Origin: Candidatus Izemoplasmatales bacterium
GTDB lineage: Bacteria; Bacillota_I; Bacilli_A; Izemoplasmatales; Hujiaoplasmataceae
Assembly: GCA_028707415.1 (NCBI GenBank)
Contig: JAQWBC010000003.1
Location: 1-19,766 of the forward strand
Direction: 5' to 3'
Length of the DNA stretch: 19,766 bases
Under the pieces are notes generated by a model. It was not told where the DNA came from. It did no database searches and worked only from the letters and a program-made list of their open reading frames with translations. The position numbers and the translations under genes are program-made. Shown one piece after another: positions 7,070 to 13,530 of the stretch. Each line of letters begins with the position of its first letter. Position 1 is the first letter of the stretch.

Positions 7070-8038
7070 TTATTTTAATGCTTCAATCAATTCGGCTTTG
7101 CGCATTTTAGTATAATTGGCAATTCCGCGTTCCTTAGCGATTGTTTTCAAGTCCGCTACGGTTTTGCTTTCCCAATTTTCGATAACAACTACCGGTTCTT
7201 CAACTTGAGGAATAACAACGATTGGAGTAGCTTCAATTTTTACTTCAGCTTTAACTACCGGTTTGGGCTGAATGACCGGTTTGACCGGTTCGACGACTTC
7301 TTCAATGACTTCGGGCTTTTCCGTTTCTTCAACGGGAGCAGTTTCTTCTCCGGTTAAGCCGCCATTAGCTTCAACAATCGCATCGCCCATCTTACCAACG
7401 ATTAATTTAACTGATCTTAAGGCATCATCATTTGCAGGAATAATAAAATCGACTTCATCGGGATCGCAGTTTGTATCAACGATTCCAAAAACAGGAATGT
7501 GTAATTTTCTGGCTTCAAGAATGGCGCTTCTTTCTTTGCGCGGATCAATGATAAACAGTGCTTGTGGCAACGTTTTCATGTCTTTGATGCCGCCTAAGAA
7601 TTTTTCCAAACGATCCATTTCTTTTCGTAAACCAATAACTTCTTTTTTCGGTAGAACAGCAAAAGTTCCATCTTTTTCCATCCGATATAAATCTTGAAGT
7701 TTCTTAATTGATTTCTTAATCGTTTTAAAATTAGTCAGGGTTCCGCCCAACCAACGTTTATCGACATAATACTGACCAGAACGAATTGCTTCATCGCGAA
7801 CCGGTTCTTGAGATTGCTTTTTGGTTCCGACAAATAATACTTTTCCATCTGCAGCGACAATATCGAAGAGAGCCTTATATGCCGCATCGATGCAATCGCT
7901 AGTTTTTTGTAAATCGATGATATGAATGCCATTGCGCGATGTGTAGATGAACCTTGCCATCTTGGGATTCCATCTGCGTGTCTGGTGACCGAAATGCACG
8001 CCTGCTTCTAACAGGCTTTTCATTGAAATAACGCCCAT
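7070..8038 (-). CDS. rpsB: 30S ribosomal protein S2 with C-terminal Rho_N/SAP-like extension
   Basis: Small-subunit ribosomal protein. Residues 1-227 are a canonical S2: MGVISMKSLLEAGVHFGHQT at the start, then DKRWLGGTLTNF (93-104) and IPVFGIVDTNCDPDEVDF (181-198). Then comes an unusual tail: a linker at about 228-287 rich in Glu, Pro, Val and Lys, and a compact 35-residue module at 288-322 (TVADLKTIAKERGI, then KMRKAELIEALK), which resembles the Rho N-terminal/SAP-like helical nucleic-acid-binding fold. Total 322 residues against about 230-260 for ordinary S2. The start is the ATG at 8038, fixed by homology and AGGAGG 12 bases upstream. An in-frame ATG at 8113 is rejected because it lies in the structured leader. 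The gene has its own strong promoter and terminator. Confidence 0.96.
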   Translation of the reverse strand: MGVISMKSLLEAGVHFGHQTRRWNPKMARFIYTSRNGIHIIDLQKTSDCIDAAYKALFDIVAADGKVLFVGTKKQSQEPVRDEAIRSGQYYVDKRWLGGTLTNFKTIKKSIKKLQDLYRMEKDGTFAVLPKKEVIGLRKEMDRLEKFLGGIKDMKTLPQALFIIDPRKERSAILEARKLHIPVFGIVDTNCDPDEVDFIIPANDDALRSVKLIVGKMGDAIVEANGGLTGEETAPVEETEKPEVIEEVVEPVKPVIQPKPVVKAEVKIEATPIVVIPQVEEPVVVIENWESKTVADLKTIAKERGIANYTKMRKAELIEALK

Positions 8039-8148
8039 TGCTTTGTAAATCCTCCTATTTTTGATTTGTGCCTCCACCGCTTTCAACGCTATTGCCACCA
8101 GTAACTGGCTCACGGCAAATCGCTCATCGGTGTGTGTATTTTTACGGC
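8039..8148 (-). promoter_or_regulatory. Structured 5' leader of rpsB, candidate S2 autoregulatory element
   Basis: About 110 nt lie between the predicted start of transcription and the rpsB ATG, far more than for other genes here. The leader can fold: TTGCC (8114-8118) pairs with GGCAA (8092-8096), enclosing CCAG/CTGG (8105-8108 with 8098-8101) around a TTA loop. Flanking AGCG/CGTT pairing is possible. S2 represses its own operon through the rpsB leader in other bacteria; that this leader does the same is inference. Confidence 0.5.
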
Positions 8149-8154
8149 GTATCT

Positions 8155-8183
8155 ATTTTATCAAATTTTGGTTGTTAAATCAA
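8155..8183 (-). promoter_or_regulatory. Promoter of rpsB
   Basis: Minus strand: -35 TTGATT (8178-8183), exactly 17 bases, -10 TAAAAT (8155-8160) preceded by TGA, an extended -10. It lies between the dut terminator and the rpsB leader. Confidence 0.85.
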
Positions 8184-8221
8184 GCAATTTTTTCCGGTTT
8201 AAGCTACTTGCTTGAATAGAT

Positions 8222-8244
8222 AAAAAAACTGTCGTGTCGACAGT
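8222..8244 (-). terminator. Terminator after dut
   Basis: Minus strand: perfect 7-bp stem ACTGTCG / CGACAGT with a three-base loop (8228-8244), followed by T residues at 8222-8228. It starts at the dut stop codon and closes the rpiB-upp-dut operon. Confidence 0.9.
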
Positions 8245-8690
8245 TATTGACCGGTGCTCCCATATCCGCCACTACGAGCTTTTCCAGAAGGAATATCATC
8301 ATCGGTTTTTAAATATTTTTGAAAAATTCCTTGGGCAAATCGTTCGCCGGCTTGAATAATGACTGTCGCCGTTGACATATTGTATAGTGTCAAAACGATA
8401 TGCCCTTCGTTGCTTGGGTTATCGTAATAATCGGCATCAATGACCGCGACTCCGTTAACAAAAATACAACTTTTAGTCTGAAATAACGAACTGCGTGCAA
8501 ATACAAGTAGCATTTCATCGGCGAGCATGTATGCTTTAATGCCAGTGGGAATTTTTCCCATCGTCTGTGGCGCAATTGTCACGGTTTCGGCTGCTTCTAA
8601 ATCATATCCTGCCGATAAACTGGTTTTCCGTTTTGGTAATCTGATATTCTGGTTCTCATATTTAGTTATAACTCGGAATCCGCGTTCCAT
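8244..8690 (-). CDS. dut: Deoxyuridine 5'-triphosphate nucleotidohydrolase (dUTPase)
   Basis: Hydrolyses dUTP to dUMP and diphosphate, keeping uracil out of DNA and feeding thymidylate synthesis. The trimeric-type family is shown by all five motifs in order: SAGYDLEA (26-33), ARSSLF (65-70), GVAVIDADYYDNPSNEG (80-96, with the catalytic D85), AGERFAQGIF (114-123) and the C-terminal RSGGYGSTG (139-147). The length of 148 residues is normal. The start is the ATG at 8690, with GAGGAG 9 bases upstream; an in-frame TTG at 8696 would be only 3 bases from it. It follows upp by 22 bases. The pairing with upp and rpiB suggests a nucleotide-salvage transcript. Confidence 0.95.
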   Translation of the reverse strand: MERGFRVITKYENQNIRLPKRKTSLSAGYDLEAAETVTIAPQTMGKIPTGIKAYMLADEMLLVFARSSLFQTKSCIFVNGVAVIDADYYDNPSNEGHIVLTLYNMSTATVIIQAGERFAQGIFQKYLKTDDDIPSGKARSGGYGSTGQ

Positions 8691-8712
8691 TGACAATCAC
8701 TCCTCATCGGGT

Positions 8713-9339
8713 TTATTTTGTGCCAAACAATCGATCGCCACAATCTCCTAAGCCCGGAACAATATAGCCGAGTTCATTCAAACAATCATCTACTTTAACA
8801 AGATAGATATCGACATCCGGGTGGGCATTGCTTAATGCTTTGATGCCCTCCGGACAACCGACAATTCCCACGAAGCGAATGTCTTTCCCACCCCGTTTTT
8901 TGATATTGTCGATAGCAACGATTGATGAGCCTCCAGTTGCTAACATTGGATCAACAACAAGTATCGTTGCTTCACTGACGTCGATCGGCAATTTGACGTA
9001 ATATTCAATAGGACGCAAAGTCGTCTCATCACGATATAACCCAATGTGACCAATCTTAGCCGTCGGAATTACGTTTTGAATCCCGTCGACCATTCCAAGA
9101 CCAGCACGAAGAATCGGAACGATTACGACATCCTTGGCTAAAACCTGGCAAATTGTTTTTGCGATTGGTGTCTGAACTTCTAAGGATTTGGTTGCCAAAT
9201 CCCGGGTTATCTCATACGTAACCAGACTGCCAATCTCATTAATGTTTTCTCTAAATGTCTTTGTATCGGTATTTTTATTGCGAATGATGGCCATCTTGTG
9301 CTCAATTAAAGGGTGATTAATTATAACTACACGTCCCAT
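8713..9339 (-). CDS. upp: Uracil phosphoribosyltransferase
   Basis: Salvage enzyme that joins uracil and PRPP to give UMP, the substrate of the PyrH encoded further along this window. The 208 residues are the family length. The PRPP-binding signature ILVVDPMLATGGS is at 126-138, the uracil-contacting C terminus has GYIVPGLGDCGDRLFG (191-206), and PILRAGLGM (75-83) is also characteristic. The ATG at 9339 overlaps the rpiB stop by one base, with AAGGAG 8 bases before it, so the two are coupled. Confidence 0.97.
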   Translation of the reverse strand: MGRVVIINHPLIEHKMAIIRNKNTDTKTFRENINEIGSLVTYEITRDLATKSLEVQTPIAKTICQVLAKDVVIVPILRAGLGMVDGIQNVIPTAKIGHIGLYRDETTLRPIEYYVKLPIDVSEATILVVDPMLATGGSSIVAIDNIKKRGGKDIRFVGIVGCPEGIKALSNAHPDVDIYLVKVDDCLNELGYIVPGLGDCGDRLFGTK

Positions 9340-9788
9340 TACTTGTTCTCCTTCTCATAATCGGAAATAATATCAATTCGCTTCTGATGTCTTTCCCCGC
9401 GCGAAAACTGCGTATCTAAAAAGATTGTCACAAATTCAATCACTTCATCCAAAGTGTTAGTACGTGAACCTAAACATATTATATTAGCGTCATTATGCTC
9501 TCTAATCGCTTTGGCGGCGAAAACTGATTGACAAACACCAGCACGGATTCCTTTGACTTTATTGGCGGCTATTGCCATTCCTACCCCGGTACCACAAATC
9601 AATACTCCCAAGTCCGCTTCATGATTGCTAACGCTCTTTGCGACTTTGAAAGCGTAAATAGGATAGTCAACTGAATCAAGATTTTTAGTTCCGTAATCAA
9701 TTATTTCGATTTCTCGAGCTTCCAGTAATTCGATGATGGCACTCTTGAATACGTAGCCGGCATGATCGGCTCCGATTGCGATTTTCAT
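9339..9788 (-). CDS. rpiB: Ribose 5-phosphate isomerase B
   Basis: Interconverts ribulose 5-phosphate and ribose 5-phosphate, providing the ribose that becomes PRPP for Upp. The 149-residue length fits the RpiB/LacAB family. Active-site elements visible are GADHAGYVFK (7-16), CGTGVGMAIAANKVKGIRAG (65-84, C65 as the likely general base) and REHNDANIICLG (96-107). Some members act on allose 6-phosphate or galactose 6-phosphate; the neighbour upp favours ribose 5-phosphate. The ATG at 9788 has AAGGAG 8 bases upstream. First gene of the three-gene operon. Confidence 0.92.
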   Translation of the reverse strand: MKIAIGADHAGYVFKSAIIELLEAREIEIIDYGTKNLDSVDYPIYAFKVAKSVSNHEADLGVLICGTGVGMAIAANKVKGIRAGVCQSVFAAKAIREHNDANIICLGSRTNTLDEVIEFVTIFLDTQFSRGERHQKRIDIISDYEKENK

Positions 9789-9858
9789 GACATAATCTCC
9801 TTCTGATCGTCATTTTAAATGGTTTTGACGACGCTTTTGAGGGTTTTTCTCTAAATGT

Positions 9859-9887
9859 ATTATAGCAAATCGATGCTTCTAATACAA
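9859..9887 (-). promoter_or_regulatory. Promoter of rpiB-upp-dut
   Basis: Minus strand: -35 TTGTAT (9882-9887), 17-base spacer, -10 TATAAT (9859-9864) preceded by TGC, an extended -10. It gives a leader of about 65 bases before rpiB, in which I see no clear regulatory fold. Confidence 0.8.
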
Positions 9888-9942
9888 ACAATTTCCAAGA
9901 AATATCTTGGTAAGACAATCATTTATAAACATAATAATCCAT

Positions 9943-9973
9943 AAAAAAAGGCACTTCACATCGAATTGCCTTT
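9943..9973 (-). terminator. Terminator after tsaC
   Basis: Minus strand: AAAGGCA / TGCCTTT (9967-9973 with 9947-9953), continued inward by TTC/GAA after one mismatch, with a GATGT loop, followed by T residues to 9943. The stem overlaps the tsaC stop codon and ends the long ftsK operon. Confidence 0.88.
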
Positions 9974-10535
9974 ATTCTTGTGATACAATAATTGACCCCT
10001 GTCGAAGAGTCTTTCTTTGCATCGGATCATATACAGTCGATGCAATCTGAGATAAATCATCGCCGGTGACAATGTAATCAACAATGGCTTCATATTTTAA
10101 GGCTTCACGATACAACAATATCGCCGGTTCATGACTTTGATTTAAACTTGTGACGACCATCGGCCCAAAACGGGAAAGAATTTTTAAAGCTGTGGAACTG
10201 TCGGGGATTCTAATTCCCACTGTTGATCCCCCAGCTGTTATCAAATCGGCTACCAGAGAGCTTTTTTTTCCGATTAATGTCAATGCTCCTGGCCAATATT
10301 TTTTTCCCAAATCAGCCATAATATCGTAATTTGTAACAAGATATTGAACCTGATTAAGATTTGCGCATAGAATGGCCATTGGTTTATGATATTCCCGATT
10401 TTTGATTTCGAATATTCGTTTTACCGAATTCAAATCGTTGTAAAGACAACCAATTCCGTAAACAGTATCAGTTGCGAAAACGATTACTTTACCATCTAAT
10501 GTTTTTGTTAATAGTTCATCGGTCGATAGAACCAT
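9972..10535 (-). CDS. tsaC: L-threonylcarbamoyladenylate synthase (TsaC/YrdC/Sua5 family)
   Basis: Makes threonylcarbamoyl-AMP from threonine, bicarbonate and ATP for the universal t6A37 modification of tRNAs that read ANN codons. The 187 residues cover the single YrdC domain, without the extra C-terminal Sua5 domain. Family motifs: FATDTVYGIGC (19-29), the lysine-rich IKNREYHKPMAILC, YWPGALTLI, VGIRIPD and ASTVYD. The ATG at 10535 lies 20 bases inside the end of the upstream phosphatase gene, with AAGGAA 6 bases upstream, so it is translationally coupled. It is the last gene of the operon. YciO-like paralogues of unknown function exist, but the motifs fit TsaC. Confidence 0.88.
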   Translation of the reverse strand: MVLSTDELLTKTLDGKVIVFATDTVYGIGCLYNDLNSVKRIFEIKNREYHKPMAILCANLNQVQYLVTNYDIMADLGKKYWPGALTLIGKKSSLVADLITAGGSTVGIRIPDSSTALKILSRFGPMVVTSLNQSHEPAILLYREALKYEAIVDYIVTGDDLSQIASTVYDPMQRKTLRQGSIIVSQE

Positions 10536-11202
10536 ATTGAGTTCCTTCTTTCACGATTGCTAAAATCTCCTCCGGATTGGTGACGATATATTTGGCGTCA
10601 CCGGCCTGGAGTTCAGTTACTTTACGAAATCCCCATAAAACCCCGATTGATATTAATCCCGCGTTTTTAGCGGTCATCATATCCGTATAAGTATCACCGA
10701 CATAAAGAACTTCTGTTTTTGATATCTGCAATTCGGATATCATTTCATTAACGGCTAGCGGATTAGGTTTTACTAGATATCCCGGTCGTTTTCCGTATAC
10801 TCTCCCAAATTTAATATTAGGAAAATAGTAGTTAATAACCGTTTGGGTATCATGATCAGGCTTGTTGGAAAGAACATTTACAATCAAACCCAGATCATCT
10901 AGATTTTTTAGCAATTCCTGAATTCCGGGGTATGGTTTTGTCTTGATATGTTGCCTTCTAGCATAATTATCCAGATAACATTTTTTTAGACTTTCATGTA
11001 ACGACTGATCAGCATTTTGAACCGAAATGGTGTTACGAATCAATTCGTCGACACCACTACCAACGAAATATTTATACTCTTCGACAGAAAAAGTACGCAA
11101 TCCATTTTGCTGTAAAGCTAAATTCATGCTATCAGATATGTCATCGATTGTATCTAACAAAGTTCCGTCAAGATCAAAAATGATGGCTTTTATGTTTAAC
11201 AA
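10516..11202 (-). CDS. HAD-family hydrolase, phosphoglycolate phosphatase-like (Gph/PpaX type)
   Basis: Cytosolic HAD phosphatase of subfamily IA. The motifs are IIFDLDGTLLDT (nucleophile D10 and acid/base D12), a helical cap with VGSGVDELI, VLSNKPD (motif II), VKPNPLAV (motif III lysine) and YVGDTYTDMMTAKNAG (motif IV). The overall pattern matches phosphoglycolate or pyrophosphate (PpaX) phosphatases, but the substrate cannot be read from sequence. The start chosen is TTG at 11202, giving 228 residues: GGGGGTG lies 5 bases upstream and homology begins right there. A longer frame from 11286 would overlap rnhB by over 70 bases and carry an unrelated N terminus. The 3' end overlaps tsaC by 20 bases. 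Confidence 0.88.
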   Translation of the reverse strand: MLNIKAIIFDLDGTLLDTIDDISDSMNLALQQNGLRTFSVEEYKYFVGSGVDELIRNTISVQNADQSLHESLKKCYLDNYARRQHIKTKPYPGIQELLKNLDDLGLIVNVLSNKPDHDTQTVINYYFPNIKFGRVYGKRPGYLVKPNPLAVNEMISELQISKTEVLYVGDTYTDMMTAKNAGLISIGVLWGFRKVTELQAGDAKYIVTNPEEILAIVKEGTQYGSIDR

Positions 11203-11213
11203 GAAGACACCCC

Positions 11214-11834
11214 CTATATTTCTAGCTTTTGTTGCTGTTCCAATAGCATTCGAATCGGTCTGTAAGTCTTTCGATGAATCGGACAAGGCCCGTATTTTGC
11301 TAACGCATCGAGGTGGGCCCTGGTTGGATAGCCTTTATGAATGGCAAACCCATACTCGGGATATTTCATATCCATAAGACTCATGTATTCATCCCGTGAT
11401 ACTTTTGCTAAAATGCTAGCGGCCGCAATCGAAGCTGATAATTGGTCACCTTTGACGATAGCCAAATAGGGAATAGATTGAGTCGATAAGGGCATCGCAT
11501 CAGACAAGATAAAATCGGGAGATATCGTTAATGTATTGATAGCTTTGAGCATTGCTTTTCGAGAAGCTTGATAAATATTAATTTGATCAATTTCATTTTC
11601 AAAAACATAACCAATTCCATATGCTAAAGCATATTTCTTAATCTCGATGGCTAATTCTTCCCGTTTTTTTTGTGTTAGTTTCTTTGAATCATCTAGTCCT
11701 TCGATAACATGATTAGGATTCAAGATTACCGCTCCGGCAACGACCGGTCCAGCCAAAGGACCGCGACCGGCTTCATCGGTCCCGCAAACAGAGATTAAGC
11801 CTCTTTGATATAGATCATTTTCATATTCATACAT
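11214..11834 (-). CDS. rnhB: Ribonuclease HII
   Basis: Removes RNA from RNA-DNA hybrids and single ribonucleotides from DNA. The 206-residue protein has the type 2 RNase H motifs: GTDEAGRGPLAGPV (18-31, D20 and E21), ILSDAMP (D112), the KGDQLSASIAAASILAKVSR block (D130), and GYPTRAHLDALAKYGPCPIH near the C terminus. The start is ATG at 11834, overlapping the rbgA stop by 8 bases, with AAGG 11 bases before it. An in-frame start at 12005 is rejected, since the 57 extra residues lie entirely within rbgA. rbgA-rnhB is a conserved Firmicutes pair (ylqF-rnhB). Confidence 0.96.
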   Translation of the reverse strand: MYEYENDLYQRGLISVCGTDEAGRGPLAGPVVAGAVILNPNHVIEGLDDSKKLTQKKREELAIEIKKYALAYGIGYVFENEIDQINIYQASRKAMLKAINTLTISPDFILSDAMPLSTQSIPYLAIVKGDQLSASIAAASILAKVSRDEYMSLMDMKYPEYGFAIHKGYPTRAHLDALAKYGPCPIHRKTYRPIRMLLEQQQKLEI

Positions 11835-12687
11835 AATCTTCGACCTTATCAAAACTGAGATTACCGATTTTTTGATGTCGGAGATCATCAAGAAAGATGT
11901 GCATAACTCGCTCATAATCAATTTGGTTGCCAGATAATAAGCATCCCCGATTTCGGCCAATAGCATCATATACATGCAAAAGGTCATTAAGATCGATTGT
12001 ATCAATTTGATAGCGTTTTTCGATTAATCCTGGATAATAATGGGTTAGATACTTAATTCCATAAGCAACAATTTCCTCAAGTGGTAAGATTTCATCTTTG
12101 ATTGAACCAATCAAAGACAATTTCATTCCAACATGGGGGTCTTCAAATTTCGGCCACAAAATCCCTGGATTATCTAGTAATTCCAGTTTATCACTGACTT
12201 TAATATATTGCTGAGCTTGTGTAATCCCTGGTTTGTCTCCGGTTTTTGCAGCATTGCGTTTGGCTAAGCGATTAATAAATGCCGATTTGCCAACATTAGG
12301 AATTCCTAAGACCATCGCTCGGTAGGCTCGTGGTTTCAACCCTTTTGCCGCTTCCTTAGCCACAATGTTAGCCAAGACTTTGTCACATTCAGGTAACACT
12401 TTTTTTATCGAATCACCAGCAAGCGAATTAGTGGTGATGGCGTTGAATCCCTGCTTTTTATAATAGTATAACCACTTATTCAACTCGTTTGGGTCTGCAA
12501 GATCGGCTTTATTTAAAATGATTAGTCTAGGTTTGTTTTTGATAATCTCGGCAATCACCGGATTGGCAGATGATTTGGGAATTCGGGCATCGAGAAGTTC
12601 AAATACGATATCAACAAGTCCCATTTTCGCTTCTACTAATCGTCTTGCTTTAGCCATATGCCCGGGAAACCATTGGATTTGTGCCAC
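11827..12687 (-). CDS. rbgA: Ribosome biogenesis GTPase RbgA (YlqF)
   Basis: Circularly permuted GTPase that acts in late assembly of the 50S subunit. The order of G motifs is permuted: G4 LNKADL (58-63) precedes G1 GIPNVGKSAFIN (128-139), and G3 DNPG (172-175) follows. The N terminus QWFPGHMAKARR is diagnostic, and the C-terminal part supplies the RNA-binding domain. The start is GTG at 12687 (286 residues), because AGGAGGT lies 7 bases upstream; another GTG at 12696 would overlap that site. It ends with TGA inside the start of rnhB. The gene follows lepB by 27 bases, consistent with the lepB-ylqF-rnhB order of many Bacilli. Confidence 0.96.
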   Translation of the reverse strand: MAQIQWFPGHMAKARRLVEAKMGLVDIVFELLDARIPKSSANPVIAEIIKNKPRLIILNKADLADPNELNKWLYYYKKQGFNAITTNSLAGDSIKKVLPECDKVLANIVAKEAAKGLKPRAYRAMVLGIPNVGKSAFINRLAKRNAAKTGDKPGITQAQQYIKVSDKLELLDNPGILWPKFEDPHVGMKLSLIGSIKDEILPLEEIVAYGIKYLTHYYPGLIEKRYQIDTIDLNDLLHVYDAIGRNRGCLLSGNQIDYERVMHIFLDDLRHQKIGNLSFDKVEDYV

Positions 12688-12714
12688 GCGATCCACCTCC
12701 TCACAAATGCATGC

Positions 12715-13521
12715 TTATTTTTTGGGATAGATTACTTTTCCTAACAACCGATTTTCATCAAAAAAACCCGTGATGCGACTGTCAATGGAATTAGTGGAAT
12801 TATCGCCCATAATAAAATACTTACCTTCAGGGATAATACCATCAAAAGGAATGAATCCGATGGGAACATAATCATCGATTAATACTTCATTGATAAACAC
12901 CCCGGTTGCATCAACTACTAAGTGATCTCCGGGTATGCCTTTGATTCGTTTAATCAATAATTGGGTGCCATCATCGACGATTACAACATCATTATTTGTA
13001 TAAGTCTCGAAAAAATAATAGATAATCACGCGATCTCCGGGGTAATACGACGGTTGCATTGATTGTTGTTCGACAATTGCCGTGCTGAAAATAAACCCAC
13101 TTGCAAACGTGATTACCGCCAAAAAAATCGGCACAACAGTCAATAAATCAAGTCTGTCAAACCTCTTTTTGAAGAGATTATAAGTAGCTGTTTGTTCTAC
13201 TTCGCTTGCCTGTTTTCGTTGCCAATATTTAGTCATAAACCAAAGATTATAAATAATCGAAGACAAGACAATGCCAACCATGATGATACGAATTAACAAT
13301 AGTTCGGAATCATCGCTTAAATAATTGTTAGTAAAATTAAAGATAAAAAGTTTCTCATTTTGGCTGAAAATGACGATTACTATCGCAATCGTCATTGAAA
13401 TCAGAAAAATCAAAATGTTCTTGAATGACCGTCGCATTAAATCCTTGTTTTTGCTCATTTGATTGTCCGACGGTGTAACTAAAGTCGCACGGATTACTTC
13501 CGAATCCTGATTATCTAGCAT
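12715..13521 (-). CDS. lepB: Signal peptidase I with extended membrane N terminus
   Basis: Removes signal peptides from exported proteins. The catalytic domain is complete: EQQSMQPSYYPGDRV with Ser154, LLIKRIKGIPGD with Lys191, and the late boxes MGDNSTNSIDSR (238-249). The 268-residue protein has an unusual N terminus: after a polar stretch of about 33 residues come hydrophobic segments at about 34-52 and 74-97, then a basic loop, then the segment at about 125-147 that leads into the catalytic domain. Typical Gram-positive type I peptidases have one such helix and about 180 residues. The ATG at 13521 has AAGGAG 5 bases upstream, just after the ftsK stop. It lies in the operon between ftsK and rbgA. 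Confidence 0.93.
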   Translation of the reverse strand: MLDNQDSEVIRATLVTPSDNQMSKNKDLMRRSFKNILIFLISMTIAIVIVIFSQNEKLFIFNFTNNYLSDDSELLLIRIIMVGIVLSSIIYNLWFMTKYWQRKQASEVEQTATYNLFKKRFDRLDLLTVVPIFLAVITFASGFIFSTAIVEQQSMQPSYYPGDRVIIYYFFETYTNNDVVIVDDGTQLLIKRIKGIPGDHLVVDATGVFINEVLIDDYVPIGFIPFDGIIPEGKYFIMGDNSTNSIDSRITGFFDENRLLGKVIYPKK

Positions 13522-13530
13522 CGATGCTCC

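Noticed and set aside
7272..7697. Antisense open frame of 141 codons opposite rpsB, and similar ones such as 1480-1788 and 15484-15813
   Set aside because: They lie opposite highly conserved genes, lack convincing ribosome sites and show no recognisable domain; they arise from the codon bias of the real strand.
8039..8113. In-frame ATG at 8113 that would add 25 residues to S2
   Set aside because: The added residues match no S2 N terminus, they fall in a foldable leader, and the AGGAGG site and S2 homology both point to the ATG at 8038.
11203..11286. Longer N terminus of the Gph-like phosphatase
   Set aside because: It overlaps the conserved end of rnhB and has no family similarity; GGGGGTG correctly spaced before TTG 11202 decides the start.
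11835..12005. Long upstream extension of rnhB
   Set aside because: It lies wholly inside the well-supported C-terminal part of rbgA; a ribosome site precedes the ATG at 11834, where homology begins.
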